Assembly: GCF_021442385.1 (NCBI RefSeq)
Contig: NZ_MUZA01000014.1
Coordinates: 60,563 to 124,562 of the forward strand
Origin: Micromonospora sp. MH99
Lineage (GTDB): Bacteria; Actinomycetota; Actinomycetes; Mycobacteriales; Micromonosporaceae
Direction of reading: 5' to 3'
Length of the DNA stretch: 64,000 bases
Shown: in pieces, positions 33,823 to 42,833 of the stretch
Layout of the letters: every line of letters starts with the position of its first letter
Position numbering within the stretch: position 1 is the first letter of the stretch
Translations under genes and position numbers: made by a program
The notes under the pieces: generated by a model
What the model saw: only the letters and a program-made list of their open reading frames with translations
Told to the model about the DNA's origin: nothing
Databases searched by the model: none

Positions 33823-34965
33823 TCAGGCCCGCCGGCTGGTGGCGGCGGTGGCCAACCCGGTCAGCGCGGTACGCGCCGTCCGGTCCACGGGTGCGCTGTC
33901 GAGCGCGGCCAGGGCGTCGCCGACCCGCTCGGCGATCATCCGCTCCACCCGGGCCACCGCGCCGGTCTCGGCGACCAGGTCGGCCAGCCGGTCGACCGGC
34001 TGCCCGTCGGCCTGCTCCAGGGCCCGGAGCTGGCCGGGCGTGGCCAGTTGCCGCGCCAGCATGAGCAGCGTGGTCGGCTTGCCGGTGCGCAGGTCGTCGC
34101 CGGCCGGCTTGCCGGTAGCCGCTGGGTCGCCGTAGACGCCGAGCAGGTCGTCGCGGAGCTGGAAGGCCTCGCCGACCGCCAGGCCGTAGCGGGTGTACGC
34201 GGCGACCAGCGCGGTGTCGGTGGTGACCCCGGCCAGGAAGGCGCCGAAGAGCAGCGGTCGCTGCACCGTGTAGCTGGCGGTCTTGTAGCGGGCCACGCGC
34301 AGCGCCCGGTCGACCGACCAGCTGGTCGGGTCGTTCTCGCCGAGCACGTCCAGGTACTGCCCGGCGACGGTTTCGACGCGCATCTGGTCGTAGCAGCGGC
34401 GGACCTCGAAGAGGCGGGCCGGGGTGATGGTGGCGCGGGCGAGCAGCTTGTCGGCCCAGACCATGCAGAGGTCGCCGATGAGCACGGCGGCCGCCTCGCC
34501 GAACCGGCCCGGGTCGCCCCGGTGGCCGGCGGCGACGTGCTGCGCGGCGAGCGCGACGTGCGCGGTGGGCCGGCCGCGGCGGGTGGTGGAGGCGTCCATC
34601 ACGTCGTCGTGCACCAGCGCGAACGTGTGCAGCAGTTCGAGGGCGGCCAGCGCCGGCAGGACCGGTGGGAGGGGCTCGGTGCCGCCGACCGCCCCGCGCC
34701 AGCCCCAGTAGGCGAACGTGGACCGGATCCGCTTGCCGCCGACCAGCACGGCCTCGCGCGCGGCGGACGCGAAGCCGCCCATGGCCGCGTCGATCTCGGT
34801 GAGTGCGTCGACCTCGGCGGTGAGGAAGGTGGAGAGGGTCTCGTCGACCGCCGTGATCAGGTCCTGGGTGTACGCGGCCAGGACGGCGCGGACCGGATCG
34901 TCCCTGTCGCCCGGCCCGGTCGGCGCCATACGGGTCGCGTTGCCCGCTACTGCGTCGTTGGCCAT
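33823..34965 (-). CDS. crtE: Polyprenyl (geranylgeranyl) diphosphate synthase
   Basis: The product is 380 aa. The first Asp-rich motif is LVHDDVMD (120-124) and the second is QLRDDLLG; GGKRIRSTF binds IPP. Given the crt neighbours it should make GGPP (C20) for phytoene. The chain length cannot be settled from sequence alone. ATG 34965 lies just downstream of the 14-bp palindrome shared with crtB. Confidence 0.92.
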   Translation of the reverse strand: MANDAVAGNATRMAPTGPGDRDDPVRAVLAAYTQDLITAVDETLSTFLTAEVDALTEIDAAMGGFASAAREAVLVGGKRIRSTFAYWGWRGAVGGTEPLPPVLPALAALELLHTFALVHDDVMDASTTRRGRPTAHVALAAQHVAAGHRGDPGRFGEAAAVLIGDLCMVWADKLLARATITPARLFEVRRCYDQMRVETVAGQYLDVLGENDPTSWSVDRALRVARYKTASYTVQRPLLFGAFLAGVTTDTALVAAYTRYGLAVGEAFQLRDDLLGVYGDPAATGKPAGDDLRTGKPTTLLMLARQLATPGQLRALEQADGQPVDRLADLVAETGAVARVERMIAERVGDALAALDSAPVDRTARTALTGLATAATSRRA

Positions 34966-34975
34966 GTGGGCGAGC

Positions 34976-34989
34976 GTACCCTAGGGTAC
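34976..34989. promoter_or_regulatory. Perfect 14-bp palindrome between divergent crtE and crtB
   Basis: GTACCCTAGGGTAC is fully self-complementary and lies 11 bases from the crtE start and 41 from crtB. It also contains a possible -10 (TAGGGT, 34982-34987) for crtB, with TTGGCC 18 bases upstream at 34958. It is therefore a candidate operator that would switch both arms of the cluster together. Confidence 0.6.
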
Positions 34990-35029
34990 GAGTTGCGTCG
35001 ATTGGTGCGTCGATAATTGAGGAGGGCCG

Positions 35030-35953
35030 GTGGACACGGATCTCACCGCTGCCTACGAGCGCTGCCGTGAGCTGCACAAACGTCACGGGCGTACCTACTA
35101 TCTCGCCACCCGGTTGCTTCCCGCGTGGAAACGACGACATGTACACGCCCTCTACGGATTCACGCGGTACGCCGACGAGATCGTCGACCGCACCGAGGAC
35201 CTGCCGCCGGCCGAGCGAGCCGCCCGGCTCGACGACTGGGCCAGCCGGTTCGTGGCGGGTCTGCACGGTGCGCCGGTCGACGACCCGCTGCTGCCGGCAG
35301 TGCTGCACACGATCGCCATCTTCGACCTCGACCGGGACGACTTTGCGTCGTTTCTGAAGAGCATGGCGATGGACCTGACCGTCACGTCGTACGCGACGTA
35401 CGACCACCTGCTCGACTACATGGAAGGCTCGGCGGCGGTCATCGGCACCATGATGCTGCCGATCCTGGGCAGCACCGATCCGGCGGCCGCCCGCGAGCCG
35501 GCCCGCCAGCTCGGCTTCGCCTTCCAGCTCACCAACTTCATCCGCGACGTCGCCGAGGACCTCGACCGGGGTCGCACCTACCTCCCCGACGAGGATCTGG
35601 CGAAGTTCGGCGTCACCCGCGAAGACCTGGCCGAGGCCAGCGCCCGCGGGCGCGGAACGTCCCGGACGCGCGAGCTGATCGAGTACGAGGTGACCCGGGC
35701 CCAGGCGCACTACGCCGCCGCCGCGCCCGGCATCACCATGCTCGCGCCGGCGTCGCAGGCGTGCATGCGCACCGCGTACGCGCTCTACGGCGGCATCCTC
35801 GACGAGGTGGCCGCGCAGGACTACGACGTCTTCACCCGCCGGGCCCTGGTGCCACAGCGGCGGCGGATGGCGGTGGCCGCCCGCGCCCTGCTCACCTCGA
35901 CGGGTACCCCGGTCACGATCCCCGGGCCGACGGTCCAGCCGGCGGCCCGGTGA
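35030..35953 (+). CDS. crtB: Phytoene synthase
   Basis: The product is 307 aa from GTG 35030, with GAGGAGGGCC upstream. It joins two GGPP molecules head to head. Both Asp-rich motifs are seen: YADEIVD (Asp49...Asp53) and NFIRDVAEDLDRGRTYLP (Asp173/Asp177). The stop overlaps the photolyase start by 4 bases (GTGA). Confidence 0.96.
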   Translation: MDTDLTAAYERCRELHKRHGRTYYLATRLLPAWKRRHVHALYGFTRYADEIVDRTEDLPPAERAARLDDWASRFVAGLHGAPVDDPLLPAVLHTIAIFDLDRDDFASFLKSMAMDLTVTSYATYDHLLDYMEGSAAVIGTMMLPILGSTDPAAAREPARQLGFAFQLTNFIRDVAEDLDRGRTYLPDEDLAKFGVTREDLAEASARGRGTSRTRELIEYEVTRAQAHYAAAAPGITMLAPASQACMRTAYALYGGILDEVAAQDYDVFTRRALVPQRRRMAVAARALLTSTGTPVTIPGPTVQPAAR

Positions 35954-37272
35954 CGGCGGGCACCGCGATCGTGCTCTTCACCCGCGACCTGCGGGTGCAC
36001 GACCACCCGGCGCTGGCCACCACCTGCGCGGCGTTCGACCGGGTGGTGCCGCTGTACGTGCTCGACCCGGCTCTGGCCGGGCTGTCGGCCAACCGCACCC
36101 GGTTCCTGCACCAGGCGCTCGCCGACCTGCGCGACGCGCTGCGTGAGCGCGGCGGCGACCTGGTGGTGCGGCGCGGTGACCCGGTGGCCGAGACGATCCG
36201 GTTGGCTGGCGAGGTCGGCGCGACAGCTGTGGCGCTCTCCGCCGACGTCAGCCGCTACGCCAGTCGGCGGGAGCGGCGACTGGGCGGCGAGTGTGAGCGG
36301 CACCGTTTGCGCCTGCGGCTCTTTCCGGGCCTGACGGTCGTCGAACCGGGTGCGTTGCGACCCGGCGGCGGCGACCACTACCGGGTGTTCAGCCCGTACC
36401 ACCGGGCGTGGTCGGCCGCGCGGTGGCGCGACGAGTTGGCCGCACCCCGCCGGATCGCGCTGCCCGACGGGGTGCGCGTGGGTCGGTTGCCGGCACCGCC
36501 GGCCGGGGAATCGCCGGACGCGGCGGTCGGCGGCGAGCGGCCGGCCCGACAGCGGCTCACCGAGTGGCTGCCCGAGCTGGACCGGTACGACGACCAGCAC
36601 GACGACATGGCCGGCGACGACACCTCCCGACTCAGCCCGTACCTGCGCTTCGGCTGCGTGTCCCCGCTGTCGGTGGCCAACCGTGCCGGCGACCGGTCCG
36701 GGCCCTTCGTCCGGCAGGTCTGCTGGCGCGACTTCTACTACCAGGTCACCGCCGCGTTCCCGGAGATCTCGACGGCCGCCTACCGGCGGGGCGCCACGGA
36801 GGAGTGGCGCTACGACGACGACGCCCTGTCGGCCTGGGCGCAGGGGCGGACCGGAATGCCGATCGTGGACGCCGGGATGCGGCAGATGCGGGCGCAGGGT
36901 TGGCAGCACAACCGGGCGCGGCTGATCACCGCCGGCTACCTCACCAAGCACCTGGGGCAGGACTGGCGGGCCGGCGTGAAGGTCTTCTTCCGCTGGCTGA
37001 TCGACGGGGACGTGGCCAACAACTCGGGCAACTGGCAGTGGGTCGCCGGCACCGGCAACGACACCAAGCCGTACCGGGGGTTCAACCCGGTCCGGCAGGC
37101 CGAGCGGTACGACCCGGCCGGCGACTACGTGCGCCGCTGGGTGCCGGAGCTGTCGCAGGTGCCGGGCAAGGCCATCCACCAGCCGTGGAAGCTGCCCGAC
37201 GACGTCCGCCGCACGGTGGACTACCCGCCGCCGCTGTCCGTGCCCGGCACCGATCCGGTCTGGTTGCGGTGA
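35950..37272 (+). CDS. phr: Deoxyribodipyrimidine photolyase (class I)
   Basis: The 440-aa product repairs UV-made cyclobutane pyrimidine dimers with light. The N-terminal antenna domain starts TAIVLFTRDLRVHDHPAL. The C-terminal FAD domain has the lesion-binding and electron-path signatures TGMPIVDAGMRQM, WQHNRARL, NNSGNWQWVAGTGND and RVFNP-like RGFNPVRQ. It is translationally coupled to crtB, so DNA photorepair and photoprotective pigment are made together. Confidence 0.95.
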   Translation: MTAGTAIVLFTRDLRVHDHPALATTCAAFDRVVPLYVLDPALAGLSANRTRFLHQALADLRDALRERGGDLVVRRGDPVAETIRLAGEVGATAVALSADVSRYASRRERRLGGECERHRLRLRLFPGLTVVEPGALRPGGGDHYRVFSPYHRAWSAARWRDELAAPRRIALPDGVRVGRLPAPPAGESPDAAVGGERPARQRLTEWLPELDRYDDQHDDMAGDDTSRLSPYLRFGCVSPLSVANRAGDRSGPFVRQVCWRDFYYQVTAAFPEISTAAYRRGATEEWRYDDDALSAWAQGRTGMPIVDAGMRQMRAQGWQHNRARLITAGYLTKHLGQDWRAGVKVFFRWLIDGDVANNSGNWQWVAGTGNDTKPYRGFNPVRQAERYDPAGDYVRRWVPELSQVPGKAIHQPWKLPDDVRRTVDYPPPLSVPGTDPVWLR

Positions 37273-37284
37273 GGCGTCGGTGCG

Positions 37285-38361
37285 TCAGAGCACCGAGTGC
37301 AGGGCCTCGGCGAGCTCGTCGACCCGGTCGTGCTCCGCGAGCTGCGCCGTGACGTACGCGAGGGCGTAGCCGCGTTCCGGGTCGGCCCACGCGCTGCTGC
37401 CACCGAGCCCACCCATGCCCCAGCTGCCGTCCGGCTCCCACTGCATACCCAGCGTCCACCGGACCCGGCGGTCCAACACCAGGTCCGGTCCGTCGTACTG
37501 GACCCGGGTGGCCTCGTCGACGAGGCCGGGGCTGAAGAGCCGTACGCCGTCCAGGACGCCACCGGCCAGCAGGCCGGCGTAGAGCCGGCCCAGGCCGGCG
37601 GCGGAGGCGTGCAGGTTGACCGCCGGCATCTCGGCGCCCCGCCACAGGGGGCTGTTCAGCACGGCGAGGTCCAGCCCGCCCGCCGGGTTGCCCATCGCCC
37701 GGGCCCGCAGTGAGCCGGGCTCGCCGAGCTTCCGGCTCGGCCACTGTGGGTCGCCGTAGCGCAGGTCCGCGCACCGTCGCTGGTCGGTCGCGGTCAGCCC
37801 GAAGCCGAGGTCGAGCCGCCACGGGCCGGCGATCTCGTCGGCCAGGAAGCGGCCCACGCCGCGGCCGTCGACCCGGCGGACCAGCTCGCCCACCAGGTGG
37901 CCGTACGTCCAGGCGTGCTCTCCGGCCAGCGATCCGGGCGGCCACTCGGGGTCGGCGGCGGCCAGGTCGCCCGCGAGCAGCGCCCAGTCGGTGATGGCGG
38001 CCGCCGGCCGGGGCACCGGAAAGGCCGGCAGCCCGGCGGTGTGTGACAACACCTGCCGCACGGTGGCCGGGGTGCGGAATTCCGGCCAGTACCTCTCGAC
38101 GGGCGAGTCGAGGTCGACCCGCCCCCGGTCGACGAGCAGCAGCAGACACAGCGCGGCCACCGGCTTGCTGACCGAGTAGACGTTGACCAGCGTGTCCGGC
38201 CGCCACGGTCGGCCGGACGGCCCGTCGGCGGTCCGGGAGCCGCCGACCAGATCGAGCACCGGCTGGCCGTCGTACCAGACGGTCAGGCCGGCGCCGGACT
38301 CCCGGCCGGAGGCGAGCAGGTCGTGGAAGCAGTCCCGGACGGGGTCGAAGCGTGCAGGCAT
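37285..38361 (-). CDS. Serine hydrolase, beta-lactamase (class C/EstB-like) family
   Basis: The product is 358 aa from ATG 38361. It has the SxxK motif SVSK in NVYSVSKPVAAL and a YxN-like site TYGHLVGELV, with VRQVLSHTAGLP typical of family VIII esterases and penicillin-binding-like hydrolases. No signal peptide is seen, so it is cytoplasmic, which favours an esterase over a beta-lactamase. It is convergent with phr, 12 bases away. The substrate is unknown. Confidence 0.9.
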   Translation of the reverse strand: MPARFDPVRDCFHDLLASGRESGAGLTVWYDGQPVLDLVGGSRTADGPSGRPWRPDTLVNVYSVSKPVAALCLLLLVDRGRVDLDSPVERYWPEFRTPATVRQVLSHTAGLPAFPVPRPAAAITDWALLAGDLAAADPEWPPGSLAGEHAWTYGHLVGELVRRVDGRGVGRFLADEIAGPWRLDLGFGLTATDQRRCADLRYGDPQWPSRKLGEPGSLRARAMGNPAGGLDLAVLNSPLWRGAEMPAVNLHASAAGLGRLYAGLLAGGVLDGVRLFSPGLVDEATRVQYDGPDLVLDRRVRWTLGMQWEPDGSWGMGGLGGSSAWADPERGYALAYVTAQLAEHDRVDELAEALHSVL

Positions 38362-38451
38362 CGGATCACCGTAGGCGGTGGGACGGGGTGGGAGTGCCGA
38401 CTTTCCCGGACCCCGGTGGTCGGGGTGGGGCGGCTGGGGGATGCTGTTCCG

Positions 38452-39927
38452 ATGGCGGAGCCGGAGCTGGTGGATGTGGTCGTGGTGGGGCTCGGGGTCG
38501 GCGGCGAGGAGGTGGCCGGGCGGCTCGCCGAGGCCGGCCTCAGCGTGGTCGGCGTCGAACGGGACCTCGTCGGCGGCGAGTGTCCGTACTGGGGCTGCAT
38601 CCCGAGCAAGATGATGATCCGGGCCGCGAACGCGCTGGCCGAGGCGCGTCGTGTCGACGGGCTCGCGGGCACGGCGCAGGTCCGGCCGGACTGGGCGCCG
38701 GTGGCGAAGCGGATCCGCGAGGAGGCCACCGACAGCTGGGACGACAGGGTCGCGGTCGAGCGGTTCACCGGCAAGGGCGGCCGGTTCGTCCGGGGCAGTG
38801 GCCGGCTCGACGGCCCGGGTCGGGTCCGGGTCGGTGACCAGGTGTTCCAGGCCCGGCACGGTGTCGTCCTGGGCACCGGCACCCGACCCTCGGTGCCGCC
38901 GATCGACGGCCTGGCCGACACGCCGTACTGGACCAACCACCAGGCGATCGAGGTCGAGCACCTGCCCGAGTCGCTGCTGGTGCTGGGTGGGGGCGCGATC
39001 GGGCTGGAGCTGGCCCAGGTCTTCGCGCGCTTCGGCGTCCGCGTCACGGTGGTGGAGGCGCTGGACCGGGTGCTGGCCGTCGAGGAGCCCGAGGCGTCCG
39101 AGGTGGCCGCCGCAGCGCTGCGCGCCGACGGCGTCGAGATCCACACCGGCGTACGGGCCGAACGGGTCGAGCACGACCGTGACAGTTTCACGCTGCGCGG
39201 CGGCGGTGGGGCGGAGTTCACCGCCGAGCGGCTGCTCGTGGTGACCGGCCGCCGGGCGCACCTGGAGGAGTTGGGGCTGGACACGGTCGGTGTGGACGCC
39301 ACCCAGCGCTACCTGCCGGTGGACGACCGCCTGCACGTCACCGACGGCATCTGGGCGGTGGGCGACCTGACCGGCGAGGGGGCGTTCACCCACATCGCCA
39401 TGTACCAGGCGGGGATCGTCGTGGCCGATCTGCTGGCCCACGCCCGGGAGGCGAAGGCGGGGGCCGACGCCAGCGGAACCGCCAGCGTCGTCGGCGGCGC
39501 GATGGGCGCCTCCAGTTCGCTGGCCGCGAGCGGGTCGAGCGGGTCGGCCGGCACCGTGCCGCGCGCCGACTACCGCGCACTGCCCCGGGTGACCTTCACC
39601 GATCCCGAGGTCGGGGCCGTCGGGCTGACCGAGCAGCAGGCCCGCGAGCGCGGTATCAACGTGCAGGTCGGGTTCACCAAGCTGGGCAGCTCGACCCGTG
39701 GCTGGATCCACCAGGTCGGTGACGAGGGTTTCATCAAGCTCATCGCGGATGCCGACCAGGGCGTGCTGATCGGCGCGACGTCGGTCGGCCCGGCCGGTGG
39801 CGAGGTGCTGTCCGCGCTGGTGGTGGCGGTGCACGCGGCGGTGCCGTTGAGTCAACTGCGGCACATGATCTACGCGTACCCGACCTTCCACCGCGCCATC
39901 GAGGACGCGCTGCGCAACCTGTCCTGA
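38452..39927 (+). CDS. FAD-dependent pyridine nucleotide-disulfide oxidoreductase, atypical C-terminus
   Basis: The product is 491 aa. FAD motif VVVGLGVGGEEVAGRLAEAG, redox disulfide Cys44/Cys49 in GGECPYWGCIPSK, NAD(P) motif LVLGGGAIGLELAQVFARFG and a second FAD motif (GIWAVGDLTG) are present, as in lipoamide dehydrogenase and mercuric reductase. The C-terminal His-Glu base pair (HPTxSE) is absent: the site reads IYAYPTFHRAIED. A 28-residue Ala/Ser/Gly insert precedes the dimerisation domain. The electron acceptor is unknown; a quinone or small disulfide is possible. ATG 38452 is preceded only by a weak site. Confidence 0.88.
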   Translation: MAEPELVDVVVVGLGVGGEEVAGRLAEAGLSVVGVERDLVGGECPYWGCIPSKMMIRAANALAEARRVDGLAGTAQVRPDWAPVAKRIREEATDSWDDRVAVERFTGKGGRFVRGSGRLDGPGRVRVGDQVFQARHGVVLGTGTRPSVPPIDGLADTPYWTNHQAIEVEHLPESLLVLGGGAIGLELAQVFARFGVRVTVVEALDRVLAVEEPEASEVAAAALRADGVEIHTGVRAERVEHDRDSFTLRGGGGAEFTAERLLVVTGRRAHLEELGLDTVGVDATQRYLPVDDRLHVTDGIWAVGDLTGEGAFTHIAMYQAGIVVADLLAHAREAKAGADASGTASVVGGAMGASSSLAASGSSGSAGTVPRADYRALPRVTFTDPEVGAVGLTEQQARERGINVQVGFTKLGSSTRGWIHQVGDEGFIKLIADADQGVLIGATSVGPAGGEVLSALVVAVHAAVPLSQLRHMIYAYPTFHRAIEDALRNLS

Positions 39928-40022
39928 CGGCGCTGAACGGTGATGAGGCACAACAGCGTGACAGCAAAATTCGACCATTCTGCTGTTCATTTCTTTCATT
40001 CAGGTGACGTACGATTGCGGCC

Positions 40023-41027
40023 GTGACCAAGCGGTTGACTGAAGTTGCCAAGAAGGCGGGCGTCAGCGAGGCCACCGTCAGCCGGGTGCTCAACGGCCGG
40101 GACGGGGTCTCCGAGACGACCCGGACGGCGGTGCTGACCGCGCTGGACGTGCTCGGCTACGAGCGGCCGACCAAGCTGCGCGGGGAGCGGGCCCGGCTGG
40201 TCGGGCTGGTGCTGCCCGAGCTGCAGAACCCGATCTTCCCGGCGCTCGCCGAGGTGGTCACCGGGACCCTCGCCCAGCGGGGCTACACCCCGGCGCTCTG
40301 CGCCCGCACCATCGGTGGCGTGTCCGAGATGGACTACGTGGAGATGCTCCTCGACCACCAGGTCTCTGGCGTGATCTTCGCGGGTGGCTCGTACGCGCTC
40401 GCCGACGCCAAGCACGACCACTACCGGCGGCTCACCGATCGTGGACTTCCCGTGGTCCTGGTCAACGCCGGTGTGGACGAGTTGGGCTTTCCCCGGGTCT
40501 CCACCGACGACGCGGTGGCGGTGGAGCAGGCGTACGGGCACCTGCGTTCGCTCGGCCACGAGCGGATCGGGATGGTGCTCGGCCCCGAGGGGCACGTGCC
40601 GTCCCGTCGCAAGCTGGACGCGATGGTCCAGGCCGCGGGTTGGGGCGACGCCGAGCGGGAGTGCGTCGAGCGATCCAGCTTCTCGATGGAGGGCGCGCGG
40701 GTCGCCGCGACGAAACTGGTCGAACGCGGCGTGACCGGCATCATCTGCGCGAGCGACGTGCTGGCCCTGGGCACCATCCGTGCCGCCCGGCGACTGGGTC
40801 GCGCGGTGCCGGCGGACATCTCGGTGGTGGGCTACGACGACTCGGCGTTCATGACCTGCACCGACCCGCCGCTGACCACCGTGCGGCAGCCGATCGAGAC
40901 GATGGGGCAGGCCGCGGTGGACCTGCTGGTCACCCAGATCGAGGGTGCCGGCGTCCTGCAGGACGAGCTGCTGTTCGAGCCGGAGCTGGTGGTTCGCGGC
41001 TCCACGGCGCCCGCGCCCGGCCGCTGA
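40023..41027 (+). CDS. LacI-family transcriptional regulator of the alpha-glucan locus
   Basis: The product is 334 aa. The N-terminal HTH and hinge helix RLTEVAKKAGVSEATVSRVLNG is canonical. The sugar-binding periplasmic-type domain includes SGVIFAGGSYA, GYDDSAFM and a DPPLTTVRQP end. It lies directly before the sugar ABC transporter and presumably represses it until an oligosaccharide inducer binds. Start GTG 40023; the upstream 95 bases are AT-rich (repeated TTCATT, TTTCATTCAG) and may hold autoregulatory sites. A T-run terminator follows. Confidence 0.93.
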   Translation: MTKRLTEVAKKAGVSEATVSRVLNGRDGVSETTRTAVLTALDVLGYERPTKLRGERARLVGLVLPELQNPIFPALAEVVTGTLAQRGYTPALCARTIGGVSEMDYVEMLLDHQVSGVIFAGGSYALADAKHDHYRRLTDRGLPVVLVNAGVDELGFPRVSTDDAVAVEQAYGHLRSLGHERIGMVLGPEGHVPSRRKLDAMVQAAGWGDAERECVERSSFSMEGARVAATKLVERGVTGIICASDVLALGTIRAARRLGRAVPADISVVGYDDSAFMTCTDPPLTTVRQPIETMGQAAVDLLVTQIEGAGVLQDELLFEPELVVRGSTAPAPGR

Positions 41028-41059
41028 GCGTGCCCCTGCCGTACTAGACCGACCGCCCA

Positions 41060-41099
41060 CCGGCCGTCGACCGCTTCCCGCGGTCGGCGGCCGGTTTTT
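41060..41099 (+). terminator. Rho-independent terminator after lacI-type regulator
   Basis: A 15-bp stem (CCGGCCGTCGACCGC / GCGGTCGGCGGCCGG, one G-U) has a 5-base loop and is followed by TTTTT. This is one of the few terminators here with a T-run; it separates the regulator from the transporter transcript. Confidence 0.88.
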
Positions 41100-41240
41100 C
41101 GTGGTCGTCCGCAGCGCGCGAGCACTGCCGGATCACCCGCGGACCAGACCAACCGGAAAGCCATCAAACCCGGCGCAAAACACGTCACTGTCGGTGTCTG
41201 CCGTAACTATGTCGTGTCTTTTCAAAACCCCGTCGACACC

Positions 41241-41269
41241 TTGCTGAAATGAGTCGCCCTCGTTACAGT
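41241..41269 (+). promoter_or_regulatory. Candidate promoter of the sugar transporter operon
   Basis: TTGCTG (41241-41246), a 17-base spacer and TACAGT (41264-41269) give a good sigma70-type match, with a ~100-nt leader before ATG 41373. The rest of 41100-41372 shows no gene. I could not find a clear LacI-type palindrome, so the operator is undefined. Confidence 0.5.
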
Positions 41270-41372
41270 GACTCCACTCACACCTGGCTCCGGCGCAGCT
41301 ACAGGGCGTCAGGTCGCATCACCGCAGATCAGCGCATCTCATGGAGACACCCGTTCCCGAAGGGATGGACAG

Positions 41373-42752
41373 ATGTCCGTACCGCAATACCGAAGGGCTG
41401 CGGCGCTGGCGCTCGTGGCCGGCCTGGGGTTCAGCCTCACGGCATGCTCCACGAAGAGCGACGACAAGGACACGACCGCCGGCGGCAAGGTCACCATCAC
41501 TGTCGACTGCCAGCCGGTCGGCGCCCAGAAAGAGCTGTTGAAGAACTGGAACGACGACGTCGTCGAGTTCCAGAAGCAGAACCCGGACATCGTCGTCAAG
41601 AGCGTGAGCGTCGGCGAGCAGTGCAACAACCCGCCGGACTTCACCGCCCGCCTCGCCGGCGGCACGGTGACCGACGTGTTCTACGGGTACATGACCGATC
41701 TCCAGCAGGTGCTCGACTCCGGTCAGGCGATGGACATCACCGGTGTCGTCAACAAGGACACGATCCCCACTTGGGACAGCGTCGACCCGGCGCTCAAGGA
41801 GGCCTTCACCGACGGCGGCAAGCTGTACGCCGTCCCGGTGAAGAACTACTCGATGGGCCTGGTCTACAACAAGGTCCTGTTCGAAAAGGCCGGGCTCGAC
41901 GTCAACAACCCGCCCAAGACCTGGGCCGACGTCCGTGCCGCCGCCAAGAAGATCTCCGCCCTCGGCAACGGCATCGCCGGCTACTCCGAGTACAGCGCCG
42001 GCAACACCGGCGGCTGGCACTTCACCTCGCTGCTCTACTCGCAGGGCGGCCAGGTGCTGACCCCGGACGGCAAGAAGGCCGACTTCAACAACGCGATGGG
42101 CAAGCAGGTCCTGCAGAACATCAAGGACATGCGGTACGGCGACAACAGCATGGGCTCCCGCCAGCTGCTCCAGTGGGGTGACCTGCTGACCAACGCCGGA
42201 GCGGGCAAGGTCGGCATGTTCATCGGCGCCCCGGACGCCACCCAGGCGATCGTCAGCCAGTTCCAGGGCAAGTTCCAGGACTGGGCGATGGCTCCGCTGC
42301 CCGGCCAGGACGGTCCGGCGAAGGGCACGCTCGGCGGCGGCGAGGGCTACTTCTTCAAGAAGGACCTCTCTCCGGAGCAGGTCAAGGCCGGTCTGAAGTG
42401 GATCGCCTACCAGAAGCTCACGCCGGGCAAGGGTCAGTTCGACTACGTCCGGGCCAAGCCGCAGAACTACCCGGTGGGTCTGCCCCAGCCGCTGCTGTTC
42501 GCCAACGGCAGCGACGCGCAGAAGCAGGAACTCGAACTGCGTAAGGCGAACGCGAACGTCGACACCGCGAACTTCGCGATCTTCGAGGCGACCCCGGTGC
42601 CGATCAAGGGTGAGCCCCGCAACGCGCAGGCGATCTACGCGGTCCTCGACGCCGCGATGTCCGGGGTGCTGACGAACCCGAACGCGAACATCGACGCGCT
42701 GCTCAAGACGGCCGAAGAGAAGGTCAACCAGCTCCTGGCCGCCGAGAGCTGA
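41373..42752 (+). CDS. Sugar ABC transporter substrate-binding lipoprotein
   Basis: The product is 459 aa from ATG 41373, with AGGGA upstream. The lipoprotein signal ends SLTAC. The family 1 extracellular solute-binding pattern (maltose/oligosaccharide) is seen: VYNKVLFEKAGLDVNNPPKTWADV, then GDLLTNAGAGKVGMFIG. With the downstream GH13 and GH87 genes the likely ligand is an alpha-gluco-oligosaccharide such as nigerose or maltose series. It is first in a five-gene same-strand run (41373-49507). Confidence 0.92.
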   Translation: MSVPQYRRAAALALVAGLGFSLTACSTKSDDKDTTAGGKVTITVDCQPVGAQKELLKNWNDDVVEFQKQNPDIVVKSVSVGEQCNNPPDFTARLAGGTVTDVFYGYMTDLQQVLDSGQAMDITGVVNKDTIPTWDSVDPALKEAFTDGGKLYAVPVKNYSMGLVYNKVLFEKAGLDVNNPPKTWADVRAAAKKISALGNGIAGYSEYSAGNTGGWHFTSLLYSQGGQVLTPDGKKADFNNAMGKQVLQNIKDMRYGDNSMGSRQLLQWGDLLTNAGAGKVGMFIGAPDATQAIVSQFQGKFQDWAMAPLPGQDGPAKGTLGGGEGYFFKKDLSPEQVKAGLKWIAYQKLTPGKGQFDYVRAKPQNYPVGLPQPLLFANGSDAQKQELELRKANANVDTANFAIFEATPVPIKGEPRNAQAIYAVLDAAMSGVLTNPNANIDALLKTAEEKVNQLLAAES

Positions 42753-42833
42753 CCGGCAGGTGTGGGGGCTGGTCCGCCGGCCCCCACACCCGGCGCCGCA
42801 CCGTCCGCGTCACTGACTTCCGCAGGAGTTGCC

